5,595 nucleotides of DNA. Source: Pseudomonadota bacterium. GTDB taxonomy: Bacteria; Pseudomonadota; Gammaproteobacteria; Burkholderiales; Burkholderiaceae. Below are positions 1-5,595 of the stretch, piece after piece. Positions within the stretch are counted from its first letter, which is position 1, and the number at the start of each line of letters is the position of its first letter. The stretch spans positions 1 to 5,595 of the forward strand of contig JAEZQX010000165.1 in NCBI GenBank assembly GCA_023441105.1. Reading direction: 5' to 3'. The translations under genes were made by a program, and so were the position numbers. Under the pieces are notes generated by a model. That model was not told where the DNA came from. It ran no database searches and was given only the letters and a program-made list of their open reading frames with translations.

Positions 1-3
1 GTC

Positions 4-25
4 CCGGGCCGGGCGTCAGGCCCGG
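4..25 (-). other. GC-rich inverted repeat over the stop codon of the last hydrolase gene
   Basis: CCGGGCC (4-10) and GGCCCGG (19-25) are perfect 7-bp inverted arms around an 8-base loop that contains the TGA stop (18-16). A shorter 6-bp alternative (9-14 with 20-25) is also possible. It could be part of a terminator or an RNA-stability hairpin at the operon end. However, the expected T-rich run would lie beyond the left window edge, and short GC arms arise easily by chance at this base composition. Confidence 0.25.
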
Positions 26-948
26 TCCGGCAGCGGCAGCGGCGACTGCAGCGGCGGCGGTGGCGGCACCGCCGCCTGCCCCGCAGGCGCCGCGACGAAC
101 TTCCGGGCCTCGATCCAGTCGGCGACCAGCTTCACCAGCCTGCCACGCTCCGCCTCCGAACAGAAGGTGTGGTCGCAGCCGGCGAAGTACTCCAGCTGCA
201 GGCGATTGCCGAACCTCAGTCCCTTGAGCGCGTCGAGCATCTGGTTGCGATAGTTGTACAGGTGATCGCGGTCGCCGGTGAAGACCGTGAGGAAGGCGAT
301 GTCCTGCTCGAGCGCCTTGCGGTAGGCATTGCTCAGGTACGCGCGCACTTCCTTGCTGTCGAGCGCCGGCCGGGCCTGGTAGTCTTCCGGGCGCGGATCG
401 GGCTGGCGCGAACCGGCAAGCCGCGCCACCAGCTTGCCAAGCGCGCCGCCGACGTCCCGCCAGCGTCCGGACTGCAGGATCCGCTGACCGAAGTAGCGCA
501 GGTAGTGGCCGGTGGTTCGCGGGATGGACGGATCCAGCAGCACCAGGCCCGCCACCCGGGCATCGGAGCCCGCATAGATGAGGCCGTGGTCGGCGCCGGA
601 ACACAGGCCGACCAGCACCAGCCGCTCGTGGCCTCGCGCTGCCTGCAGCCAGTCCACCGCTTCCCGGATGTCCGCCAGGCTCGCCTCCAGCGGCGACAGT
701 CCGTCGTTGCGCTTGTCGCTGTCGCCGATGCCGGAGAGATCGAAGCGCAGCGTTGCATAGCCGAGGCTCGCCAGCGCGCGCGCCAGCTCGACATGCATCC
801 GGTTGGGCCCCACCCGGTGGATGATTCCCGCATTGAGGATCACGACCGCCGGCTTCTCGCCGCCGGCGCCATCACCGCGCGCCGGCGACAGGATGCCGAC
901 CATGGACCGGCGGCTGCCGACGATGACGGCCTGCTCGCGCGCGATCAT
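16..948 (-). CDS. Alpha/beta-hydrolase with Cys at the nucleophile position
   Basis: The protein has 310 residues, with no signal peptide or membrane segment, so it is probably cytoplasmic. The core reads AVVILNAGIIHRVGPNR (34-50, oxyanion-loop region), LRFDLSGIGDSD (67-78), and the elbow LVGLCSGADHG (112-122). In the GxSxG frame the central residue is Cys116 (codon 603-601), followed by Ser117. TGDRDHLYN supplies a likely acid, Asp228, and FAGCDHTF a likely base, His260, so a Cys-Asp-His triad can be assembled. A thioesterase, acyltransferase or esterase activity is plausible. Cys nucleophiles are known in dienelactone hydrolases and in some NRPS release domains, and no thioesterase exists in the NRPS itself. 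The ATG start overlaps the stop of the preceding hydrolase (ATGA) with only a weak GGA upstream, so translation is probably coupled. Its frame stays open upstream through the whole preceding gene, a high-GC effect and not a fusion. The C-terminus carries a Pro-rich tail (PPPPPLQSPLPLP, 295-307). The exact substrate is unknown. Confidence 0.92.
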   Translation of the reverse strand: MIAREQAVIVGSRRSMVGILSPARGDGAGGEKPAVVILNAGIIHRVGPNRMHVELARALASLGYATLRFDLSGIGDSDKRNDGLSPLEASLADIREAVDWLQAARGHERLVLVGLCSGADHGLIYAGSDARVAGLVLLDPSIPRTTGHYLRYFGQRILQSGRWRDVGGALGKLVARLAGSRQPDPRPEDYQARPALDSKEVRAYLSNAYRKALEQDIAFLTVFTGDRDHLYNYRNQMLDALKGLRFGNRLQLEYFAGCDHTFCSEAERGRLVKLVADWIEARKFVAAPAGQAAVPPPPPLQSPLPLPDRA

Positions 949-1736
949 TGCATCCACTGCACAATCCTCTGCATCGCCGGCAGCGGGATCGCGCCGGCGC
1001 CGGTGTTGCGGTCTTCGAGCCAGGCCGGCAGGCAGGCGAACTCCTCGATGGCGGCGGCGCCGGCCGGCCGCGCATCGAGCGCGTGCTGCAGCAGCGCCGC
1101 CTCCGGCAGCGCACCGGTGCTGAGCGCCAGGAGGCGCGCGGGCAGCTCGGGCATCAGCGGTGCGAGCTCGACCTGGCGCAAGGCGATCTCCATGCGCGCG
1201 GTCAACGGAAAGCCCAGGATCTCGTGGCCGCCGCCTGCCTGCTTCGGACGTGCCGGAGGCGGCACCAGCCCGGCAGGGGTCCATGCCGCGGTCGCCATCA
1301 GCTCGCGCAGGTAGCTGCTGCCCGAGACGACCGGATCCCACAGCACCAGGCCGTCGATGCCGGCAACCTGGCGCGCCGCTGCGATGGCGGCCAGCGTCGC
1401 GCCGAGCCGCAGGCCGGCAACCGTCACCCGGCTTGCGCCGGCGGTATCCTGCAACTCCTGCACCGCCGCCTCGATGTCGTCGACCCAGCCCTCGAGATCC
1501 CCGTCGACCATGTCGCCGCCCGAATCGCCGGTGCCGAAATAGTCGAACCGCAGCACGTGGCAGCCGGCCTGCGCCAGCATCACCGCAAGCTGCTTCAGCG
1601 AGCGGTGCGCCCGCAAGTACTCCTGGCCCCACGGCTGACAGACGACGACCGCCCGACGCGACGCGGTCGCGCCGCGCGGCGGATGGTAGATGCCGAACAG
1701 GCGGCGCTCGCCGTAGCCGAAGAACATCGGCGTCAT
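945..1736 (-). CDS. Alpha/beta-hydrolase-fold protein with Arg at the nucleophile position (probable pseudo-enzyme)
   Basis: The protein has 263 residues. Fold landmarks are a beta3 strand and oxyanion-loop region (AVVVCQPWGQEYLRAHRSLK, 29-48), LRFDYFGTGDSGGD (62-75), and the nucleophile elbow VAGLRLGATLA (106-116). The elbow should read GxSxG, but the central residue is Arg110 (codon 1409-1407), and no Ser or Cys replaces it. After LVLWDPVVSGSSYL (130-143) the C-terminal half shows no clear Gly-x-x-Asp or terminal catalytic His, so ordinary hydrolase chemistry is unlikely. From memory, GLRLGA elbows recur in hydrolase 2 of exosortase A loci and in relatives within biosynthetic clusters. The ATG at 1736 overlaps the NRPS stop as ATGA. 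An ATG 24 bases upstream (1760) and one at 1727 are alternatives, and no strong ribosome site distinguishes them. The gene overlaps the next hydrolase by 4 bp, suggesting balanced co-translation and perhaps a heteromer. The function is unknown; a structural or substrate-binding role beside the next protein is a guess. Confidence 0.88.
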   Translation of the reverse strand: MTPMFFGYGERRLFGIYHPPRGATASRRAVVVCQPWGQEYLRAHRSLKQLAVMLAQAGCHVLRFDYFGTGDSGGDMVDGDLEGWVDDIEAAVQELQDTAGASRVTVAGLRLGATLAAIAAARQVAGIDGLVLWDPVVSGSSYLRELMATAAWTPAGLVPPPARPKQAGGGHEILGFPLTARMEIALRQVELAPLMPELPARLLALSTGALPEAALLQHALDARPAGAAAIEEFACLPAWLEDRNTGAGAIPLPAMQRIVQWMQ

Positions 1737-4700
1737 CTCGCGCCCCCGAGCGCCGCGCATGCCTCGGCCGGCGCCGCGGCCGCCACCTCCCGCAGCGACT
1801 GGAAGAACAGCGTCCGCGGATCCATCCGCCAGCCGGTGGCCCGCTGCACCGCCGACGCCACCCGCACCGACAGCAGCGAATGGCCGCCGAGATCGAAGAA
1901 GTTGTCACCCGCCGTGATCCGGTCGACCTTGAGCACGTCCCGCCACAGGCCCGCCAGCAGGTGCTCCATGCCCGGCGCCGGCGGATCGCCGTGATCGGCC
2001 TCCGGCGTCTCGCGCCCGAAGGGATCGGGCAACGTCGCGCGATCCACCTTGCCGTTGGGCGTCAAGGGAATGACTGCCAGCGGCACCACGGCCGCGGGAA
2101 TCATGTAGTTCGGCAGGCTCTGCCGCAGCGCCTTGCGGATCTCGCTGGCGGTGAGATCGACACCATCGGCGAAGACCACATAGGCGATCAGGCGCGCGTC
2201 GCCTTCGGCAACTTCATGCGCCACCACCAGCGCCTGGCGCACGCCGGGCACGGCAGCCAGCGCCGCCTCGATCTCGCCGAGCTCGATCCTGAAGCCGCGG
2301 ATCTTCACCTGGTGGTCGATGCGCCCGAGATGCTCGAGCCGGCCGTCGCTGCGCCAGCGACCGAGATCGCCGGTGCGGTACATGCGCGCGCCCGGCTCGG
2401 AGGCGAAGCGATCCTGGCGAAAGCGCTCGGCGGTCAGCTCCGGCCTGCGGTGATAGCCGGCGGCCACGCCGGCACCGCCGATCCAGATCTCGCCGGCGAC
2501 ATTCACCGGTACCGGTGCCAGCGCGCCGTCGAGGACATAGATTCGCGTGTTGGCGATGGGCCGGCCGATGGTGATCGGGTCAGCGCCGGTGGTCACCCGC
2601 TCTGCAGTCGACCAGATGGTCGTCTCGGTCGGCCCGTAGAGGTTCCACAGCGTGCCGACCTTCGCCTGCAGGGCCGCCGCCAGCGCCGGCGTCAGCGGCT
2701 CGCCGCCGCACAGCGCCCTGAACGCAGGACCGCCCTGCCAATCCGCTTCGAGCAGCATCCGCCAGGTGGCGGGCGTCGCCTGCATCACCGTCGCGCCGCT
2801 GCCAGCCAGCACCCGCGCCAGGGACCCGCCGTCGACCGAATCGCGCGCCGCCACCAGCTCGACGCGGGCGCCAACCACCAGCGGCAGGTAGATCTCGAGG
2901 CCGGCGATGTCGAACGAGATCGTGGTCACCGCGGCCAGCACGTCGCCGGCCGCCAGTCCGGGCTCGCGCTGCATCGAGGTGAGGAAATTGGCGAGATTGC
3001 CATGCGTCACCGCCACGCCCTTCGGCCGCCCGGTCGACCCGGAGGTGTAGATCAGGTAGGCGAGCTGCTGCGGCAGCGGCGCTGCCAGCGCGGGCGCAAC
3101 GGGCGGCATGGCAGTCGCCGCGCCGTCCGCTTCCGGCATGACCGCGCCGGCTTGCACCTCGTCCATGTCGACGACAGGCAAAGCCGGCGGCAGGTCGAGG
3201 CGTCGCATCGCGCTGGCGTCGGCGACCAGCGCCCGGCAACCGCTGTCGTCCAGCATGTAGCGGATGCGGTCGGCCGGGAAGCCGGGATCGATCGGCAGGT
3301 AGGCGGCACCCGACTTCAGGATGCCGAGCATTGCCGCCACCATCGGCAGCGATCGTTCGAGGCACAGCCCGACGATCGCACCATGGCCGATGCCGCGCCC
3401 CGCCAGCCGCCGCGCCAGCTGCCCGGCGGCCTGCGCCAGCTCGGCGTAGCTCAGCGTCCGGCCCTGGCAGGAGACGGCGACGGCATCGGGCGAGCGCGCG
3501 GCCACCTGCTCGAAGCGCTCCACCACCGAGGCGCCGGGTTCGGCGAGCGCGGTGTCGTTGAAGCGTTCCAGGATTGTCTGCCGCTCGCCGTCCGCCAGCA
3601 GCGGCAGCTGGCTGATGGTGCACGCCGGTGCCTCGACGAATGCCTTCAGCAGCACCTGGTAGCTGTCCTGCAGGCGCTCGATCGATGCGACGTCGAACAG
3701 GTCGGTGTTGTACTCGAAGCAGACCCGCATGCCGTCGGCCAGCTCGAAGACATCGGCCGACAGCTCGAAGCGCGCAGTCCCGGCCTGGAACTCGAGCGGC
3801 GAGCAGCGGGCTGCACCGAGGCCGAAGTTCATCGCCAGCTGCGTGTGCAGCGTGAACATCGTCTGGAAGATCGGTGGATGATCGGCATCGCGGCGCGGCG
3901 CCAGTTGCTCCACCAGCAGGTCGAACGGCATGTCCTGGTGCGCATAGGCCTTGCCGGCGGCGGCCGCGACACCGGCGACCAGCTCCTGCACCGTCGGATC
4001 GCCGCCGAGGGCGGCGCGGATGGCGATGTTGTTCGCGAACAGGCCGAAGACGCGTTGCACCTCGGGCTGGCTGCGGTTGGCCACCGCCGTGCCGACGGCG
4101 AAATCCGTCGCGCCGGCATAGCGGTGCAGCAGCACCTGGTAGGCGGCCAGCAACACCATGTAGAGGGGCGCGCCTTCGCGCCGGGCGAAGGCCTTCAGCC
4201 GCGCGACCAAAGCCGGATCGAGCGTGCGGGCGAGGATGGCCCCGCGGCTGGAGGGCAGACGCGGCCGGGGACGATCGGTCGGCAGCCTCAGCGCCGCCGG
4301 CAGCCCGGCCAGCTGCGCCTTCCAGAAATCGACATGCCGCGTGAGCTCGCCGGCAGCCAGCCGGCGGTGCTGCCATTCGATATAGTCGGGATAGCCCACC
4401 GGCAGGGGGGCGAGGCCGTCGGGCTCTCCCCGCAGCCGCGCCTCGTAGAGTTGCTTCAGCTCACCAAGGAAGACGCCCACCGACGGCCCGTCCGCGATGA
4501 TGTGGTCGAAGACGAGACCCAGGACATGGTGCCGGGCAGCCACCCGGATCAGGGCCGCATGGAGCAGCGGCCCCCGGGCGATGTCGAACGGCCGGCGAGC
4601 CAGCGCTTCCACCAGCCGCAGGGCCTGCGCCTCGCCCTGCCCCGCGGGCAGCGGACCCAGGTCGTGCCGTTCGAGCGTGAACTGCCCGTCGGCATCGACC

Positions 4701-5134
4701 GAGCAGCGCAGCTCGTCGTCGACGATCGTGAAGCGCATGCGCAGGCTTTCGTGGCGCGCGACCAGCGCGGCCAGCGCCGCCTCCAGCGTCGCCGCGTCGA
4801 GCTCGCCGTCGATGCGCAAGGCGCTCGGCACGTGGTAGGCGGTGCTGGCGCTGTCGAGCTGCTTGAGGACCCACATCCGGCGCTGCGCATGCGATACCGG
4901 CATCGTCGCCCGCCGCGGCGTGCGCATGATGGCGCCAAGCTGTGCCTCCTGCCGGACGGCAGCCTCCGACTGCGCCAGCCGCGCCTTGAGCGTCTCCTTG
5001 CAGGCGACCAGCTCGGCGCGCAGCGTTTCCGTCAGCATCCCCTTCGGCGCGCTGACGTTGAGCCGCTCGCCGTCGATGGCGAGGCGCACGCCGGCCGACT
5101 GCAGGCGATCGAGCAGGTCGTCGATATCCGTCAC
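1733..5134 (-). CDS. Non-ribosomal peptide synthetase, single module (docking-C-A-PCP), predicted glycine-activating
   Basis: This 1133-residue enzyme adds one amino acid to the acyl chain delivered by the upstream PKS. Residues 1-55 are a TubC-type N-terminal docking domain. The condensation domain (about 76-515) shows SHAQRRMW (81-88), RHESLRMRF (127-135), the active-site motif DHIIADG (210-216, catalytic His211), GTAVANRSQPEV and HQDMPFDLL. The adenylation domain (about 538-1036) has LKSGAAYLPIDP, YTSGSTGRPKG, NLYGPTETT, YRTGDLGRW, GRIDHQVKIRGFRIELGE and NGKVDR with Lys1029. Its specificity positions read D742, I743, L746, Q785, L808, G810, L832, I840, W841, K1029, the classical glycine code as I recall it. 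The carrier domain (about 1056-1120) has DNFFDLGGHSL, with the phosphopantetheine Ser at 1086. There is no epimerase, as expected for achiral glycine, no methyltransferase and no thioesterase. The GTG start overlaps the PKS stop. One oddity is that the first His of HHxxxDG is Asp210; the catalytic second His is kept. Confidence 0.96.
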   Translation of the reverse strand: MTDIDDLLDRLQSAGVRLAIDGERLNVSAPKGMLTETLRAELVACKETLKARLAQSEAAVRQEAQLGAIMRTPRRATMPVSHAQRRMWVLKQLDSASTAYHVPSALRIDGELDAATLEAALAALVARHESLRMRFTIVDDELRCSVDADGQFTLERHDLGPLPAGQGEAQALRLVEALARRPFDIARGPLLHAALIRVAARHHVLGLVFDHIIADGPSVGVFLGELKQLYEARLRGEPDGLAPLPVGYPDYIEWQHRRLAAGELTRHVDFWKAQLAGLPAALRLPTDRPRPRLPSSRGAILARTLDPALVARLKAFARREGAPLYMVLLAAYQVLLHRYAGATDFAVGTAVANRSQPEVQRVFGLFANNIAIRAALGGDPTVQELVAGVAAAAGKAYAHQDMPFDLLVEQLAPRRDADHPPIFQTMFTLHTQLAMNFGLGAARCSPLEFQAGTARFELSADVFELADGMRVCFEYNTDLFDVASIERLQDSYQVLLKAFVEAPACTISQLPLLADGERQTILERFNDTALAEPGASVVERFEQVAARSPDAVAVSCQGRTLSYAELAQAAGQLARRLAGRGIGHGAIVGLCLERSLPMVAAMLGILKSGAAYLPIDPGFPADRIRYMLDDSGCRALVADASAMRRLDLPPALPVVDMDEVQAGAVMPEADGAATAMPPVAPALAAPLPQQLAYLIYTSGSTGRPKGVAVTHGNLANFLTSMQREPGLAAGDVLAAVTTISFDIAGLEIYLPLVVGARVELVAARDSVDGGSLARVLAGSGATVMQATPATWRMLLEADWQGGPAFRALCGGEPLTPALAAALQAKVGTLWNLYGPTETTIWSTAERVTTGADPITIGRPIANTRIYVLDGALAPVPVNVAGEIWIGGAGVAAGYHRRPELTAERFRQDRFASEPGARMYRTGDLGRWRSDGRLEHLGRIDHQVKIRGFRIELGEIEAALAAVPGVRQALVVAHEVAEGDARLIAYVVFADGVDLTASEIRKALRQSLPNYMIPAAVVPLAVIPLTPNGKVDRATLPDPFGRETPEADHGDPPAPGMEHLLAGLWRDVLKVDRITAGDNFFDLGGHSLLSVRVASAVQRATGWRMDPRTLFFQSLREVAAAAPAEACAALGGAR
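4970..5134 (-). other. TubC-type (beta-hairpin) N-terminal docking domain of the NRPS
   Basis: NRPS residues 1-55 follow the TubC_N pattern: a first helix (DDLLDRLQSAGVRL), a beta hairpin (AIDGERLNVSAPKGML) and a further helical part (TETLRAELVACKETLKARL). Family members share the run of an xGVxL end to the first helix, a G(D/E)xLxV strand and an APKGxLT turn, all visible here. These domains sit at the N-terminus of NRPS subunits and bind a short acidic peptide at the C-terminus of the partner carrier protein. The partner here would be the PKS encoded just upstream. Confidence 0.87.
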
Positions 5135-5595
5135 AGCACCATCTCCTCCCGTTCGCCTTCCGCGCCCTCATCGCCTCGATCGCTTGGATCACCTGCCCCG
5201 CGGGCAGCAGACGTTGCGCCGCGTCCCCCGTCGGCCATCGCTGCCAGGCCATGCAGGCCGGCAAGGCCGGCCGCGAAGGCGCTGATCGAAGGCCATTCGA
5301 AGGCGGCGGTCGCCGGCACCGCGCAGCCGAGCGCGCGCTGCAAGCGGTTGCGCAACTCGACCGCGGTCAGCGAATCGAGCCCGAGGCTGGTGAACGACGC
5401 ATCATCCTCGATGGCAGAGGCGGCGCTGCCCAGCGCCAGCACCGTGGCCAGCTCCTGCCGGACGAGAACCGCCAGGCGCTCGCGGCGTTGCGCCGGATCG
5501 AGTTGCGACAGGTCGATGCGCTCGCGCGCCGCCGATCCCGCTGGCGGCTGGGCCGCATGCCGCGCCTGCTCCGCGGCCGCGAGGTCCTGCAGCAG
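5131..5595 (-). CDS. Type I polyketide synthase, C-terminal fragment (ACP domain and acidic docking tail)
   Basis: Only the last 154 residues are visible; the reading frame stays open to the right window edge, so the 5' part, with the ketosynthase and other domains, lies outside. After an Ala/Gln-rich linker comes an ACP domain (visible residues about 40-120). It has the core motif SLGLDSLTAVELRNRL, and the Ser that would carry the phosphopantetheine arm is visible residue 75 (codon 5373-5371). GLDSLTAVELRNRL is typical of modular type I PKS carriers, not of NRPS carriers (GGHS) or free fatty-acid ACPs. After the last ACP helix (FEWPSISAFAAGL) there is a flexible Gly/Ala tail of about 30 residues. 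It ends in an acidic stretch closed by Met-Val-Leu, and no thioesterase follows. This fits an intermediate PKS subunit that passes its chain to the overlapping NRPS gene. The domains upstream of the ACP cannot be deduced from this window. Confidence 0.93.
   Translation of the reverse strand: MLQDLAAAEQARHAAQPPAGSAARERIDLSQLDPAQRRERLAVLVRQELATVLALGSAASAIEDDASFTSLGLDSLTAVELRNRLQRALGCAVPATAAFEWPSISAFAAGLAGLHGLAAMADGGRGATSAARGAGDPSDRGDEGAEGEREEMVL
5134..5172 (-). other. Acidic C-terminal tail of the PKS, candidate docking motif (SLiM)
   Basis: The last 13 residues of the PKS, DEGAEGEREEMVL, contain six acidic residues and end in a short hydrophobic cluster. They follow a Gly/Ala/Ser-rich linker that looks disordered. 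In known trans-acting PKS/NRPS interfaces, a short acidic linear motif at the C-terminus of the upstream protein binds a beta-hairpin docking domain at the N-terminus of the downstream protein. The next gene begins with such a domain, so the role is inferred from position and composition. The exact contact residues are not established. Confidence 0.55.
5143..5150 (-). promoter_or_regulatory. Strong ribosome binding site for the NRPS gene
   Basis: The minus strand reads GGGAGGAG here, 8 nt before the GTG at 5134-5132. This is a near-consensus Shine-Dalgarno sequence inside the last codons of the PKS gene. It decides the NRPS start: the GTG overlaps the PKS TGA (GTGA), and the protein begins directly with a docking domain. 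An ATG at 5142-5140 lies in the PKS frame and would stop after three codons. The two hydrolase genes further along lack a comparably strong site. Confidence 0.75.

Noticed and set aside
169..1314. Plus-strand open frame of 381 codons opposite both hydrolases
   Set aside because: It is antisense to two genes with clear family motifs; its translation shows no recognisable domain, and long antisense frames are expected at this GC content.
1737..1760. Alternative upstream ATG (1760) for the pseudo-hydrolase, adding eight residues (MRGARGRE)
   Set aside because: It has no good ribosome site and would give a longer overlap with the NRPS; the ATGA overlap at 1736 matches the other junctions. It cannot be fully excluded.
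949..1908. Upstream extension of the Cys-hydrolase reading frame, giving an apparent 630-residue protein on the minus strand
   Set aside because: The extra 320 residues are Arg/Ala/Gly-rich with no fold motifs and overlap two well-supported genes in other frames. The true start is the ATG at 948, which forms an ATGA overlap and begins directly at the first strand of the hydrolase fold.
948..1994. Plus-strand open frame of 348 codons opposite the pseudo-hydrolase and the NRPS carrier domain
   Set aside because: The composition is Arg/Ala/His/Gln-rich without motifs, and it lies antisense to the conserved GGHS carrier motif; a GC-rich shadow frame.
2580..4376. Minus-strand open frame of 598 codons inside the NRPS gene
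   Set aside because: It is an out-of-frame reading of the condensation and adenylation domains, very rich in Arg, Ala and Gly. The overlapping NRPS frame carries all core motifs without interruption.
4461..5264. Minus-strand open frame of 267 codons across the PKS/NRPS junction
   Set aside because: It is out of frame with both the ACP tail and the docking domain and has low-complexity composition, so it is not a bridging gene.
1..5595. Search for tRNA or rRNA genes, CRISPR arrays, insertion sequences, attachment sites and internal promoters
   Set aside because: Coding sequence fills the window almost edge to edge with 4-bp overlaps, and no direct-repeat array, transposase motif or terminal inverted repeat was seen by reading.

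Overview
The window is a GC-rich stretch (about 70% by eye), coding on the minus strand from edge to edge. It carries the interior or end of a hybrid polyketide/non-ribosomal peptide operon. Transcription runs from high to low coordinates. The high GC, the TubC-type docking domain and the proteobacterial-looking hydrolase pair suggest a GC-rich proteobacterium or myxobacterium. The window alone does not settle the taxon.

Layout in order of transcription: (1) 5595-5131, the C-terminal end of a type I polyketide synthase (PKS) subunit, consisting of an acyl carrier protein (ACP) domain and an acidic tail, cut by the window edge; (2) 5134-1733, a complete single-module NRPS arranged as docking domain, condensation (C), adenylation (A) and peptidyl carrier (PCP) domains, with no thioesterase or epimerase; (3) 1736-945, an alpha/beta-hydrolase-fold protein with Arg where the nucleophile should be; (4) 948-16, a second alpha/beta-hydrolase with Cys at the nucleophile position and recognisable Asp and His partners. 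Each of the three gene junctions is a 4-bp start/stop overlap (GTGA, ATGA, ATGA), so there is no intergenic DNA between genes. The only non-coding bases are the last 15 at the left edge.

Proposed joint function (inference): the PKS hands its ACP-bound acyl chain to the NRPS. The acidic C-terminal tail of the PKS would dock onto the N-terminal beta-hairpin docking (TubC_N) domain of the NRPS. The ten specificity residues of the A domain read D-I-L-Q-L-G-L-I-W-K, which I recall as the classical glycine code, so the module should attach glycine to the polyketide. No release domain is present in the NRPS. Either a later subunit outside the window continues the chain, or one of the two co-translated hydrolases acts in trans. 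The pair of a GxRxG pseudo-enzyme and a GxCxG enzyme recalls the two dissimilar hydrolases found together in exosortase A loci. This pair is the least ordinary part of the window.
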